Assembly (NCBI GenBank): GCA_031216915.1
Contig: CM062288.1
Coordinates: 184,414,596 to 184,478,595 of the forward strand
Length of the DNA stretch: 64,000 nt
Reading direction: 5' to 3'
DNA from: Pictodentalium vernedei
Lineage: Eukaryota > Mollusca > Scaphopoda > Dentaliida > Dentaliidae
The notes beneath the pieces are model-generated. The model ran no database searches and had not been told where the DNA came from. It was given only the letters and a program-made list of their open reading frames with translations. A program made the translations under genes and the position numbers. This document shows, piece after piece, positions 11,635-23,396 of the stretch (within the stretch, counting starts at the first letter, position 1; every line of letters starts with the position of its first letter).

Positions 11635-12063
11635 CAGTAGAATCCTCTTAATTGAATATCCATTTTGCCAGTGAAAATTATTCATTTAACAGGAGTATAC
11701 AATTAACAGGGATTTGGTCAGTTTCCTGTGTTCTGGAGGTAAACTGAGCATTTATTCTATTATATCTTGTTTGACAGAGCTCTTAGAGCTCTGTCAAACA
11801 AGATATAATAGAATAAATGTCTGTATTGCTTGTATGAGGCCAAAAAGGTTGATAAATAAGGGGAATTTGGTGCGTATCACAGCAATTTTTTCGACATATT
11901 ACAAAAATTTATATACAATTAACAGGAGTTTACTCTACAACCCATATGCAATTAACAGATCAAATTTATACTGAAGGTATGGTAAATGGTTTTGTGTTTG
12001 AAAATTATATTCAATTAACAGGGATATACAATTAAGAGATATCCAATTAAGTGGGCTCCACTG
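11635..12063. mobile_element. pogo/Tigger-like MITE with TA target duplication
   Basis: TA flanks both ends. The termini read CAGTAGAATCCTCTTAATTG and, on the other strand, CAGTGGAGCCCACTTAATTG. The interior carries repeated 'caattaacagg' phrases and a perfect 71-bp palindrome. A copy lies at 37749-38210. TA duplication and CAGTNGA termini are typical of the Tc1/mariner-pogo group. No transposase frame remains. Confidence 0.8.
11749..11819. repeat. Perfect palindrome, 35-bp arms, 1-base loop
   Basis: catttattctattatatctt is matched by its exact complement, meeting at gagctct-t-agagctc. The core ttgtttgacagagct recurs at 13.7, 20.2, 28.8 and 38.1 kb. Confidence 0.9.
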
Positions 12064-12065
12064 TA

Positions 12066-12915
12066 CAACCTGATGTTCCAGAGTATCTGGGACTCTCATA
12101 TCCATACAGGATAGATAGGGCAAGTGAGGAAGCTAATGTAAAACTGCTCAATAGAGATCTCAGATCTAAAGGGGGTGTTCATTCAAGAAAAAATGTCAGA
12201 GAGTAATGGAGGATTGCAATCAAAATTGGAGAGAAGGGTTGAGAGCAAAGAGGTTTTTGGACAGTTTGTGCCCAGAGAAAACAGGATTTGAGGAATACTT
12301 AGACAGCACATTTGTGGGGTTAAATTGAGGTCTTAGGTGGGGGGAATTTGGAAGGATGGTGAGTAGGAATGCCAATTATGTAATTTCTGTGATGCCTGAC
12401 AAGCTTATTTGCAAGTCCTGTTTTTGGAGGAATGGTACATGTAATCACTACAACCTGTACCATGTATGAGATAACTGCTTTCCTAGCTGTAGGCAGGCAC
12501 ACAGACCATGTAAATGCTGAAATAAGTTGTAAGATGCAATTTCACAATGCATTTTTTTTTCCTCTCATGTAAATGTCATTTGGGGCACTTGAATGCACTT
12601 GGAATTATCAGGTGTTTTATGTGTCAACTGTTGATATTTTGTTGTTCAAAGAATAACCCAGTTAACTGCTATTTACCAGGTATTCTGTACAAATTTTACC
12701 TCTTATTTGTTTGAGTTACAAAGTAATTTCCTGTCAATTCAGGTCAATTGTATTTTTTTTAAAAAGTTTGTTTTCTTAAGGCCTAAAAAAGTTAAAAGTC
12801 TGTTTCTTAGGCCCTCCCACATGGTCCATTTGGCTGCTGCATGCTCTCTTTTTAGAATCCATGCCAACTTAAAAAAATAAAAATTAAATGGTTTATGTCT
12901 GATATTTTACCAAAG
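12066..12915. other. Non-coding, nothing recognised
   Basis: Unique AT-rich sequence. A short minus-strand frame at 12320-12502 has no domain or splice context. Confidence 0.4.
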
Positions 12916-13165
12916 TTAACCCTTTACCCAACGCAGACGATATCAAAATTTATTAATTGAAATATCATATTTTATTTTTTTTCGAAAAATTTCTAACAAA
13001 ACCATATCATGTGACCCCTCATTGCAACGAGCTCGACAAGCTCGTTCCAAAGAGGGGTCACATGATATGGTTTTGTTGAAATTTTTCGAAAAATAATATT
13101 TTTTCAGCTGCTGAATCTGCATATTACGTGGACAGATGCGGGCGATTCGTTGGGTAAAGGGTTAA
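12916..13165. mobile_element. Palindromic TTAA MITE, copy 1
   Basis: The ends read TTAACCCTTTACCCAACG and CGTTGGGTAAAGGGTTAA. The centre is a long foldback (aaccatatcatgtgacccct, loop near cgagctcgacaagctcg). TTAA followed by CCCTTT fits the piggyBac group (TTAA duplication), which is an inference from the ends only. Related copies are at 13742, 14204, 19753, 25601 and 26506. Confidence 0.7.
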
Positions 13166-13173
13166 TAGTGTTA

Positions 13174-13247
13174 AATTTGTCCCATGAGTGTAACAAGGCT
13201 TTGCAATGTTTAGCATTGCAAAGCCTTCTTGCACTCAAGGGACGAAA
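13174..13247. repeat. Hairpin with ~34-bp arms
   Basis: atttgtcccatgagtg and aacaaggctttgcaatg pair with cattgcaaagccttcttgc and actcaagggacgaaat, with a ttta-type loop. It lies directly after the TTAA MITE. Confidence 0.7.
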
Positions 13248-13682
13248 TACACCACCTCCCATGCTGTTCAGTTGATTATGAGGTCTTAAACATAAAATAA
13301 ACCTAGAACATGAACTTTTGGCATAGAAATAATTACAAACGTAAAAGATAAAATGAAAAATCGCCTTCCCACATGTAATTTTACAAAAAATTGGCATGAG
13401 AAACAAGAGATCTACTTTGTGGGTCCTTATCAAATCAGAATTTATATAGTTGGACAACAATTTATTTCACACTTCTGATTTTGGGAGTTTGAGTGCTTCT
13501 TTTCATTGCATTTATTTTTGTAATATCTTGTTTGACTGTGCTCATTGTGCTTTATTGAATGAGTATAATGAATTGAAATATAAAATCTAATAATAGAATG
13601 AAGGTGATTAACCCTTTGCAAACTAATGTCTGTAGATAAAAATTTTAAGCTGCAAATTTTGCCATAATACAGCAAGGAATTT

Positions 13683-13741
13683 AACTAATTTGGTCTTGTT
13701 TGGCCAAGCGCATTCAGCTCTGTCAGACAAGACTGAATTGG
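13683..13741. repeat. Hairpin with the TTGTTTGACAGAGCT-like core
   Basis: aatttggtcttgtttggcc pairs imperfectly with tcagacaagactgaatt. It is a diverged copy of the core found in the TA MITEs and ends next to the TTAA MITE at 13742. Confidence 0.55.
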
Positions 13742-13993
13742 TTAACCCTTTACCCAACGTTATGACCAAAACCAGCCAGCGCTGTTCTCAAAAATCACCA
13801 ATTAATTTTCATTATTTTTTCCATTTTTTGTCTCAAAAACATGGGTTATGACACCTCATTGGAACGAACTCTTCGAGCTCATTCCAAAGAGGGGCCATAA
13901 TCTATGTTTTGGAGACAAAATATGAAAAAAATTAGTTATTCAAGAATTTTTTTTACAAGTGTCGTCTGCTTTTCATGTTAGGTGAAAGGTTAA
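13742..13993. mobile_element. Palindromic TTAA MITE, copy 2 (second subtype)
   Basis: It starts TTAACCCTTTACCCAACG and ends in ...aggtgaaaggttaa. The foldback arms (aaaacatgggttatgac, cattggaacgaactc) differ from copy 1 outside the centre, and match the copies at 25601 and, in part, 57483. Confidence 0.65.
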
Positions 13994-14203
13994 ATAATAC
14001 CAAGTTGCATTTTCGAAAAATTTGTTTGCGATGTCAGTATTTTTAATTAAGTGTGCAGAGAGTTAATAATGCTATATTTTTGCCAGGACAGTAATAAAGA
14101 ATAAAAACTTGGCCAAACGTTTGTCGGTATAACAGTTTATAAAGGAGTATTGAGTAGTTTTTGAAGCCTGAAGGTATTTATGTAAATACCTGCAATTTAC
14201 ATG

Positions 14204-14381
14204 TAACCCTTACCTAACGAATTGGCCTCAACCACTCATGTAATATGCAAATTCAGCAGTTGAAAAGCCCGTTCCAATCAGGGGTAACATGATATGGTTT
14301 GGTTGATATTTTTGGAAAAATTTGAAAAAATAACCTTGAAAATAATAAATTTTGATATTATCTGCGTTGGAAAAAGGGTTG
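14204..14381. mobile_element. Palindromic TTAA MITE, decayed copy
   Basis: taacccttacctaacg and gcgttggaaaaagggtt remain at the ends; one foldback arm (ggggtaacatgatatggttt) is recognisable and the other is lost. Confidence 0.5.
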
Positions 14382-15074
14382 ACTGGGTGATTGCAAGACG
14401 CCACTATCATTGCTGAATTGAAAAGTGCTGGAAGCCTCTTCATTATCTTTAAGGTGTATCCATTAGGCCTTCACAAAGTAGACCTGTTTCTCCGGACAAT
14501 TTTTGTAAAATTGCAATTGGGTGTGTGTTTTGTTTTTTGTTTTGTTTATTTTTGTAATTATTTCTTTGCCATCAAAAGTTGATGTTCTTGGTTTGTTTTA
14601 TGTTTTAGGCTTAATAATCTACAGAATAGCATGGGTGGTGTGGTGTATTACTGTAATACTCATTTTACTTATCATCTTTGAAAAATAATTCAACCTGCCA
14701 CCAGTTGAGGGGAAACATTTCTATGAATTGCTTTTTTCTGGTGATTCTCTGTGGGAAGCCTGGGAAGTGGAACAATGCTTGTTTATTGTGGTAAACCGAT
14801 TATGCTTTACTGGTAAAATACCTGTAGGGTGCAGTGTGCCATGATATCTTCCTCCTTTCTGGATATTTCCCTGCCCCCTGGATCAACGACAGGTTACGAC
14901 AACATAATACAACACAAATTAAATTCCCATCCCTGCATGTTGGCCAGTCAAATTTGACAATCTTTTGGTAATAACTTGACTCAAAGGTTGCATATTAAAT
15001 CCATATCTGGATTGAGTGGCACGCCATTTACATCCTTACAGAATTTCTGCCAAAGCGAGATCTCAGGTTAATTG
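14382..15074. other. Non-coding, nothing recognised
   Basis: Unique sequence with no supported frame. T-rich tracts near 14520-14560. Confidence 0.4.
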
Positions 15075-18073
15075 TTAGCTCACCCGACTTTCAGTCAGGG
15101 GAGCTATACTATAGTGATCACTCACCATCCGTCGTCTGTGAACATGGTGTTTGCATCTTCTCCAAAACCGCTGAACCGATTTAATTGAAATTTGAGATAA
15201 TAGTTTGTTATGACATCGCATTTTGATTTTGTTCAAATCAAGTTGCCTTGCCCCTAGGTGGTGCCACGCCCAAAAAGTGCGCTTAAATCTTAAAATATCT
15301 TCTTCTCATGAATCAGCAGTAGCATAGACTTGATATTTGATGTGCAGCTTCCTTTTGAGGTATAGATTCTTCAAGAGAAGTTCCAGAGTTGCTATTAGTG
15401 CTTTTGTTATGGGAGGGGCAAGAATTTTTGCCCCACCCAAAATTTCTATATTCCAAACCGAGAGGCTGATTTGAACCAAATTTGATATGAGGGCTTATTG
15501 GGTCATAAGTACTTAATTTATGCCAGAAAAAACTTCCTGTCCCAGTATCCCCCATGGGAACCGCAGGACCTGAAAATAGAAAAAAATTAAATCCAAAACT
15601 ACACAACACTGATAATTCTTATTTGGTGTGAAGCTTCCTTAGGACCAACAGAATGGAATGGTAAAAAAAAATTGCTATCGGTTTTATCATAGGGTACTTT
15701 TTCAGAACTTTGAATGAAAAAGTGTTGAGTCAGCATTTTTTAACACACTAGGTAATGGGAAAAACATTTAAGACTACTCTTCTCCCAAACCACTGCTGCA
15801 AAAGCTTTCAAATTTCACATATAACATTTTTGGAAGATTGTTTCACATTTTTATTGAAAGCAAATCCTTGGGTCCATATCTGGCCTCTCTATGGGAGCCC
15901 AAATGTTCAATTTAGTGCAGTATGAAGAATATTCTTTAAAAATCTTCTTCTTCAGATCCACCAATCAGATTCTTTTGATATTTGGTATGCATCATTCTTA
16001 GGGGGGTGGGATTCAAGTTTGTTCAAGCCAAGTCCCTGGGTTCATATTTGGGCTCACTGTGGGAGCCCAAATTAAAACTTAGTTCAAAATGAGGAATTTT
16101 CTTTAAAAATCTTCTTCTTCAGATCCAGAAGTCAGAATGTTTTGAGATTTGGTATGCAGCATCCTTAGGTGGGTGAGATTCAAGTTTGTTCAAGCCAAGT
16201 CCATGGGTTCATATTTGGGCTCCCTATAGGAGCCTGAATTATAACTTAGTTCAAAATAAGAAATTTTCTTTAAAAATCTTCATCTTCAGATTCAGCAGTC
16301 AGAATGTTTTGATATTTGGTATGCAGCATCCTTAGGGGGTGAGATTCAAGTTTGTTCAAGCCAGGTCCCTGGGTCCATATTTGGGCTCACTGTGGGAGCC
16401 CAAATTAAAACTTAGTTCAAAATGAGGAATTTTCTTTAAAAATCTTTTTCTTCAGATCCAGTAGTCAGAATGTTTTGATATTTGGTATGCAGCATCCTTA
16501 GGGGGGTGCGATTCAAGTTTGTTCAAGTCATGTCCATGGGTTCATATTTGGGCTCCCTATAGGAACCTGAATTATAACTTAGATCAAAATAAGAAATTTT
16601 CTTTAAAAATCTCCTTCTTCAGATTCAGCAGTCAGAATGTTTTGATATTTGGTATGCAGCATCCTTAGGGAGTGAGATTCAAGTTTGTTCAAGCCAGGTC
16701 CCTGGGTTAATATTTGGGCTCCCTGTGGGAGCCTGAATTATAACTTAGTTCAGAATGAGGAATATTCTTCAAAAATCTTCTTCTTCACAACCACCAGTTA
16801 GAATCTTTTGATATTTGGTATACTATATCCTTAGTGAGGTGAGATATAAGTTTGTTAAGCCAAGTCCCTGGGTTCATATTTTGGATTACTGTGGGAGCCT
16901 GAATTGTACCGAAATTTCTATTTTCCAAACTGAGAGGCCGATTTGTATAAGTACCCAATATATGCCCCCCCCCCCCCCCCACCCCCCCCCCCCCCCCCCC
17001 CAAATTTTCCTGTCGCTCCATGGGAACCGCAGGACCTAAAAATAGAAGAAAAAATTTGCCCATATCTTCAAAACTACGCGGCACTGAAAACTTTTAATTT
17101 GTGTGAAGCTTCCTGAGGAACAGCAGAAAGGAATTGTCCAAAAAAAAATTGCCATTGGTTTTATCATAGGGTACTTTTCCAGGATTTTTGAAAAAGTGCT
17201 GAGTCAGCATTTTTAACTCTGTGGGTAATGGGAAAAACATTTAAGACTCTTCTTCTCCCCAACCACTGCTCCAAAAGCTTTCAAATTTCACATATAACAT
17301 CTTTGGAAGATTGTTTCACATGTTTATTGAAATCAAATCCCTGGGTCCATATCTAGCCTCTCTATGGGAGCCCAAATGTTCAAATTAGTGCAGTATGAGG
17401 AATATTCTTTAAAAATCTTCTTCTTCAGATCCACCAATCAGAATATTTTGATATTTGATATGCAGCATTCTTAAGGGGGTGAGATTCAAGTTTGTTCAAG
17501 CCAAGTCCCTGGGTTCATATTTCGGCTCATTATGGGAGCCCTAATTCTAACTTAGTTCAAAATGAGGAATTATCTTCAAAAATCTTCTTCAGATACAGCA
17601 GTCAGAATGTTTTGATATTTGGTACATGTATGTAGCATCCTTAGGGGGTGAGATTCAAGTTTGTTCAAGCCAAGTCCCTGGGTTCATATTTGGGCTCCCT
17701 GTGGGAGCCCAAATTATAACCTCGTTCAATATGAGGAATGTTCTTCAAAAATCTGCTTCTTCACATCCACCAGTCAGAATTTTTTGATATTTGGTATACA
17801 GCATCCTTACGGAGGTGAGATTCAAGTTTGTTCAAACAAGACACTGGGTTCATATTTGGGCTCCCTGTGGGAGCTTGAATTATTACTTAGGTCGATATGA
17901 GGAATATTCTTTAAAAATCTTTTTTTTTCAGATCCAATGGTCAAAATCTTTGGATATTTGGAATAAGCTTTTCTTAGGAGGGGCAGATGCAACTTGTTCA
18001 AATCAATTCCCTGGGTTGATATTTAGGCTACCATGTCAGGTGAGCACCCTCAGGCCCCCTGGGGTCTCTTGTT
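15075..18073 (+). mobile_element. Type I minisatellite element, apparently full length (3 kb)
   Basis: It opens with agctcacccgactttcagtc and closes with gtgagcaccctcaggcccc then tctcttgtt, the end pair that brackets this family. Inside, head sequence (15140-15850) is followed by ~165-bp units, then a second head-like block (about 16900-17340) and more units. A C run lies at 16968-17000. Open frames inside follow the repeat period and are not genes. Confidence 0.75.
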
Positions 18074-18374
18074 GCTATTTATTATGGCAAAAATTCCGTT
18101 AAGACATGAACAGCATTGCTGTTATAGTAAAAAGAAAGAAGACAGAAAAAAATCCTAAAAAATTTTTCCTATTGGCTACCACCATGTTACATAGCTTAAC
18201 CTGTTAACAGGTTATGATGTAAGTTCTTTGTTTCCAGGCTTGTTATTGAAGTGAAGGGGTTTCGTGGTTCCCCAAAAGTATAAGTGTGGGTGCAGGAGAA
18301 GTTGTGATTACAGGGTATCTGTTGTTCGGTTTTGCATCGCCGTTTACAAAGCAATATCTCCTGGACCCCATTGC

Positions 18375-18600
18375 CCATGTTGGGGCACAGTGACGTTGTG
18401 TACTAAGGCGTACTGCACGTCGAGGGTGCACTGTTTTCAACCAATGCTAACCTTGCTTGTGTGGAGTTAGTATGTTGGGGAGCTGACAGTTGCTTGCCGT
18501 TTCTCGGTGGTTCCTCCACCCGTAAAACTGTCGAGGTCATGATTAGCCATTGTGCAGAAATATGTGACCTTAAACACCAATAAATAAATTTTATCTCCCG
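18375..18600 (+). mobile_element. SINE copy, 3' part
   Basis: From 'gttggggcacagtgacg' to the tail 'ccaataaataaat' it matches the fuller SINE at 61640 (tgtgtactaagg, caaccaatgctaac, gtgtggagtt, taaaactgtc). The tRNA-like head is replaced by unrelated sequence at about 18255-18374. Confidence 0.65.
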
Positions 18601-19752
18601 GACACGAACTAGTATCTAAAAATGATTCACACACTGTGATACAAAGTGTTTCTAAGATTTCTGCTGGTATGACTGTCAGATGACATTCTCTTTAATTGCT
18701 AAGATTGCTATTCCAGAGCTAAAATGCTGGGACAACTGATTGGGTTATCCCACTAAGGCACATTGCACTTTGTAGGTCACCATGTCCAGTCACTGACGCA
18801 ATCATTCATTATATCAATGTCATTGGTTTTTCACACCGTAACTCCCTCTAGAAACAATTTGCGCCATACACATGTGCAGTTGTTGTATTTATGATGGATT
18901 TTCCAGATCGTGAGCATGTTCAGGAAAATCCTAGGAAAATCCAACATAAGTACATCAACTGCACATGGGTATTGAGCAAAATGTGCTCTAAAATGAAACT
19001 TCAAAGTTTCACAAACGAGTGACACTAATTGATTCGAGGGAATAAGTAAATCGAGGTAAGCAAACTTACTGTCCTAGTAGTGTGTCATTGATGCGAACCC
19101 ACAAAAAAGAATGCATGTTGAACTGCATTATAATGCTGTAGTCAATGTTAAGCCCATGAAATTTGCTACAGCAATCTGTTACGGAAGGGGAAATTGAATT
19201 TAGGCACCTGTGATGAAGAAATGTGCACAGCATGGTGTTTCGAACAAAAATAAAACGAAATGGGTTGGATAACAATAAACTGAAAATTAACTAACCTTGG
19301 TCTAAAACTATGATTCAGTTTATACCAATTGCTAATCAATGTTCCTGGAGGAGGAGAAAACCGCGAATCAAAATTTTGAAAATGAAAGATACCCTGTCAG
19401 ATTGTTGCAAATGTTTGATTATGGATAGGTATTTGTTGATGGATGGACAGGCAGGCAAATGGTTGAACAAACTGTCACTAATACTTTCTGAGCAGCTCAC
19501 TTTCCAGTCAAAACTGAAATTGTACACTGATGAATGTTTCATCTTGAATATCACAGCATTTCATTGCCAAAGTTAAAATGTACATCACTGTAATTACATA
19601 AGCGAACAGAGAATTTTAATTGGATCATGACTAGTCTGTGATCTCGTCAACATTTTCTGTCTGCTTGCCTCCCTACCTCGCTGTAGAATGTGATGTGTTG
19701 GAAAAGAATTGCAAGAACATTGAATCTTGCAATTTTCAGTTGTATTTCTTGA
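18601..19752. other. Non-coding, nothing recognised
   Basis: Unique sequence. The frame at 19310-19576 was considered as a homeodomain-like CerS exon because it begins with several basic residues, but the expected pattern and splice sites are absent. Confidence 0.4.
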
Positions 19753-20001
19753 TTAACCCTTGACCTTATGAATCGTCTGCATCAGCCCAAGTAATTTGCA
19801 AATTGAGCAGTTGATAAAAATACATTTTTCAAAATATTTCAACAAAACAATATCATGTGATCCCTCATTGGAACGAGCTCATTGAGCTCGTTCCAATGAG
19901 GGGGTCACATGATATTATTTTGTTGAAATTTTTTAGAAAATCTAAAAAATAATAATTAAAATAATAAATTTTGATTTCGTCTGCATTGGGTAAAGGGTTA
20001 A
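19753..20001. mobile_element. Palindromic TTAA MITE, copy 4
   Basis: TTAACCCTTGACC... and ...TTGGGTAAAGGGTTAA bracket a near-perfect foldback centred on ggaacgagctcattgagctc, with arms containing atatcatgtgatccctcatt. Same subtype as the copy at 12916. Confidence 0.7.
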
Positions 20002-20177
20002 GGCTTGATATTGCAGTAGTTTACGCCAAACAAAAACACTACATTTAGTTCACAGGCACTTAATTTTTCAAATCAGTGAGGGATTGAGACCCTCCCCCCC
20101 CCCCCCCCCAACACTGATGTCAAAATACTGAAATTTCAGGAAGCAAATTTTTCCCACAATGCATCTCAAAAATTAAA

Positions 20178-20233
20178 CAATTCAATCTTGTTTGACAGAG
20201 TTCAATGAGCTCTGTCAGACATGATTCAATTGG
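20178..20233. repeat. Hairpin with TTGTTTGACAGAG core
   Basis: caattcaatcttgtttgac pairs with gtcagacatgattcaattg around agagttcaatgagctct. The surroundings (20090-20460) are not recognised. Confidence 0.6.
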
Positions 20234-20766
20234 TTCAGTCCCAATGTGCATTTTGAGAAATATTTTCACTTTTTCAGGTTGAAATTTTTATTTGTACTTT
20301 GTTGAAAACACATGCAAAAAAATATATATCAGTTCGAAAAAAAAAATGTTTGAAGTTGTCACAATTTCATAGTAATTTTGAAAAATACTGCAAGGCAAAA
20401 AAAAAAAGATCAATAATGGGTTCAGTTTCAGTCCCACAGGTTTAAGTGTACTGTGACTTGATGGCAATCAGGTTGAGGTTGAGAAAGAAACCACTTGCCA
20501 ATGCATTTAAGCTGAAAAGTAAAACAAAAAAAACACACACAACTGAAACATCTCTATAAACTTCAATGGTTATAGTACAAGTGGAACAATGAATGGATAT
20601 TATCTCAAAAATGTATCTTCATAATCTTCATTCATAAAAAAATCAATTCATAGACACTGAATGGTTGTCAAAATATATGTGAACAAGTCAAGAAAGGGAA
20701 AATTATTGTACGATAAATTGGTTATAATATATTAGTGGGTTTCTGAGATCGTAAGATAAATTTGTC

Positions 20767-20918
20767 ATCACCACTATATGTTGATCGAAAAACTTGTATC
20801 AATCCTCGATGGTGTTCCTATTATGTATCGCGACTTGCCCTAAAGGGCTTGCCGCAATACCTAATATGAACATCTTCTTGGCTTGATACAAGTTTCTCGA
20901 TCAACACATAGTGGTGAT
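20767..20918. repeat. 152-bp imperfect hairpin
   Basis: atcaccactatatgttgatc pairs with gatcaacacatagtggtgat; inner arms contain cttgtatcaa / ttgatacaag and end at a gccctaaagggc loop. Several bulges make it look like a structured RNA precursor, but there is no evidence of expression. Confidence 0.65.
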
Positions 20919-21089
20919 AACATATATTTACAATGCACTAAATACCTATATTTCATGTACTGAGACCAAATAGGTCAGTAAACATAGGAAATTCAGTGGT
21001 TGTCATAGTAATTCACAATCACAGTAAGCCTCTAATTGATTACTTGGAAATCTTTTATTCAGTTTACAGGAGTTTACCCTATAACCTAC

Positions 21090-21155
21090 ATATTAATTTA
21101 TTTATTTATTCATTAGTGTGTAAGGTCACATATTTCCTCACAATGGCTAATCATA
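21090..21155 (-). mobile_element. SINE 3' tail, antisense fragment
   Basis: The reverse complement reads atgattagccattgtgagga then aatatgtgacctt and an (ataa)n tail, matching the 3' end of the SINE copy at 18540-18600. Only the tail remains. Confidence 0.55.
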
Positions 21156-21454
21156 ACAGCAGCATGAGATAAAGTCAAGTTTATTCAATCATTCATGTCC
21201 ATGTTGCCCATTTTAGAGGACTCCCACATCAAGCATTGGTGATTGGGTTACATTCTACCACTAAATCACTTGGTTACCGCATTAAACAAGTCTTGCATAT
21301 AAGGGGTACAATTTGTACTGAAGATATGGCAAATGATTTGGTGTTTTGGAGCTATATGCAATTTATAGAGTTATTAGGGCCTGAAGGGAAGCCCTATAGT
21401 AACCACCCTGTCCACCTGGGAGTGTTTTATCTGTGGTTAGAATGTGGAACTGCA

Positions 21455-21755
21455 TAAAAGGTCGACGGATTTGATCCTGAGCAGCGGTAACTGCATTTTG
21501 TCCTTGAGCAAGATACTCAATACCAATTGCCCACAAAGCGGCACGGTGGCAATACCATTAATGTACTAAGACAAACTGTACATTAATGGTATACTTGCTT
21601 CACAGCCGCTAACTCTCCTTTTGCTGGGTTAGTAAGCTTGCTGCTCAGTGGTTCTTTCTGGGTACTCTGCCTTCCTCAACCCTTAAAACTGTCTGACATG
21701 ATGTGACTCTGGTTGTTGAAAGTGTCATTAAAGACGTATATATAAACAAATGGTC
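21455..21755 (+). mobile_element. SINE copy, diverged
   Basis: It shares with the 61640 copy a B-box-like gatttgatcctgagc, 'tgtccttgagcaaga', 'tgtactaagac', 'gggtactctgccttcctcaa' and 'gttgttgaaagtgtcattaa'. An extra perfect stem (accattaatgtac / gtacattaatggt) sits at 21556-21592. Confidence 0.6.
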
Positions 21756-21892
21756 TATTAATGTGTGCAAAAGGAAAATTGGTCACCCTATATCTTTTGA
21801 GATGGCAACAGGTAAACAGAATGATTATTCACCCAATTTTTCCAGGTCTATGATTGAAAATTCAGTTCTAATAATTATGCTTTGTTTTTCAG

Positions 21893-21950
21893 CTGGAGGT
21901 TTACAGTTTACTTTGTATCATGTACATATGGCTTCTATGTGCTGTGGGAT
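21893..21950 (+). CDS. Ceramide synthase exon (WRF...LWD segment)
   Basis: The acceptor is ctttgtttttcag and the donor gtgagt. After one leading base, the 19 codons read WRFTVYFVSCTYGFYVLWD, a transmembrane segment that in CERS proteins follows the homeodomain-like region (typical pattern CWRF-x-x-Y...YG...L-W). The split first codon implies an upstream exon ending in two bases of a codon (usually Cys or Met). Hydrophobicity and position support a membrane helix in the ER. Too short to be found by open-frame length; identified from splice sites plus family match. Confidence 0.85.
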
Positions 21951-22064
21951 GTGAGTTATTATTTCTTTCTATATTTCTTTACTTTTAGACATTCTGCTTT
22001 TCATATTTGTTTATACGAAGAAGCTAAAAATGCCTGATGATTTCTTAATTATTCAGGACTCAAA

Positions 22065-22180
22065 ATTTCTGCGAGAATCAGAATCAATTCATACAAATGA
22101 TTTTTGCATGGAAAAACTTGAGAATCAACTTTGATTCTCACAAAATGTTTATTTGAGTCTTGTCATAGATTCTGAAAGTG
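22065..22180 (+). repeat. Dispersed repeat fragment (pair with 26915-27050)
   Basis: Both places carry gattctcacaa(aa), '(g)caaaatgtt(t/c)att(t)ga' and 'gattct(g)(a)aagtg' in the same order. It is a short, old repeat of unknown type directly in front of a MITE in one case and of a minisatellite element in the other. Confidence 0.4.
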
Positions 22181-22185
22181 TTCTG

Positions 22186-22496
22186 AACTGGTTGAGTGCT
22201 AAATTATTTTCCAAAGGTCATTTGAAACATGGGTATTTTTTTCAAACATACTATGCTACCAGCAAGAGTAGCCGTAGTTTAGCAATATTTTGCTCATAAA
22301 TAATTGTTTTGTTACAATTTATTGGAGAGTGCCGATAGGCACTCTCCAATAAGTTGCAACTAAAACATTTTGTATGAAATTTTTTCTTCAACTGCTAAGC
22401 CAACCCTCTAGCTAGCCCATACAGTGTAAAGCCATTAAAGTGACTTCCAGCACTTTTCAATAGAGCCATGATGGTGGCGTTTGCACTCAACCAGTT
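22186..22496. mobile_element. MITE with AACTGGTTGAGTGC termini
   Basis: The ends are aactggttgagtgc and gcactcaaccagtt. A 52-bp hairpin at 22309-22360 (gttacaatttattggagagt / actctccaataagttgcaac) matches the core of the copy at 9356. This copy is longer by insertion of unrelated sequence before its right end. Confidence 0.75.
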
Positions 22497-22639
22497 GAAG
22501 TCCAAGGGAAATCTTAGATTTTGCTCCCACATAATAAAGTAACAACACCTTGACTTTGCAGTGGCGACTGATGATGTCTTGGTTGCCTATATAGACAGCC
22601 AAGACTTCACAAGAAACCACTTCCAATAGTTATGTGGAC

Positions 22640-23396
22640 CAGATTACTTAGACTGGTCTGGTCCATGGTTTAAGACTGGCCTGAAATTGAATTGGCGGAA
22701 GAAGCAAACGGCGAGTCTGTCATCAAATTTCTTGGTATATATCTGGATAAAAATATTAAATTTAAGTTCCATATCAATAAAATCTGTAGCAAAGTATCGG
22801 GCGCACTCTACTTAATGAACAAGGCAAAACATATTCTTCCATACTCTGCCCTGAAAACATTATGTTACTCACTGATTCACAGTCACCTGTACGGAATCGA
22901 AATATGGGGTCACAGTAGTGCCGCTTCTAGACTATTTAAATTTCAAAAACGTGCAGTTCACCTAATCAATAATAAGAAATATAATTGCCATACCGATCCA
23001 TTGTTCAAAAAGAATAGGATATTAAAACTGAAAGACCTCTACAATATGAATGTGTCATTGTTCATGTTTGACTGGCATCACTCAAATCTACCAACGACCT
23101 TTGTTGACTTCTTTCAAGTCAATACATATGCAACAGGTAAGATAACAAGGCAGTTAGGTCAATTACGGTGTGGCAAACCTAGGACCAATATTTCCACTCA
23201 GCTACCCAAATATGCTTTCCCGAAAATATGGAATGAGCTCAATGAAAATTTGAAAGGAATTTCCTCCCGAAGAGCATTTAAGAAGGCTTACTTTATGAAA
23301 ATCATAAACTCGTATTCATCATGTGTAAAATGTGATAATCCACACTGCAGTGACTGTGCACATACTATTCGGAATAACAACACCAATTCTCTCTAA
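22640..23396 (+). pseudogene. 5'-truncated non-LTR retrotransposon, RT C-terminal part
   Basis: The open frame (about 22692-23396, 234 codons, no natural start) shows the thumb and C-terminal region of CR1/Jockey-type LINE polyproteins: KFLGIYLD near its start, then HINKICSKVSGALYLMN, ALKTLCYSLIHSHLYGIEIWG-like pattern, FKFQKRAVHLI, and late cysteines (CVKCDNPHCSDC). The catalytic palm (FADD/YADD) and endonuclease are absent, as expected after 5' truncation. The remaining frame has no stops, so insertion may be fairly recent. It lies in the first CerS intron seen, same strand. Confidence 0.85.

Noticed and set aside
15313-18102. Several ~100-codon frames in the 3-kb minisatellite element
   Set aside because: They recur with the repeat period on both strands and carry homopolymer-encoded Gly/Pro stretches.
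19310-19576. Basic, Arg-rich frame considered as the missing homeodomain-like CerS exon
   Set aside because: The family pattern (RWFRxRRNQ...) is absent and no acceptor/donor pair gives the required split codon.
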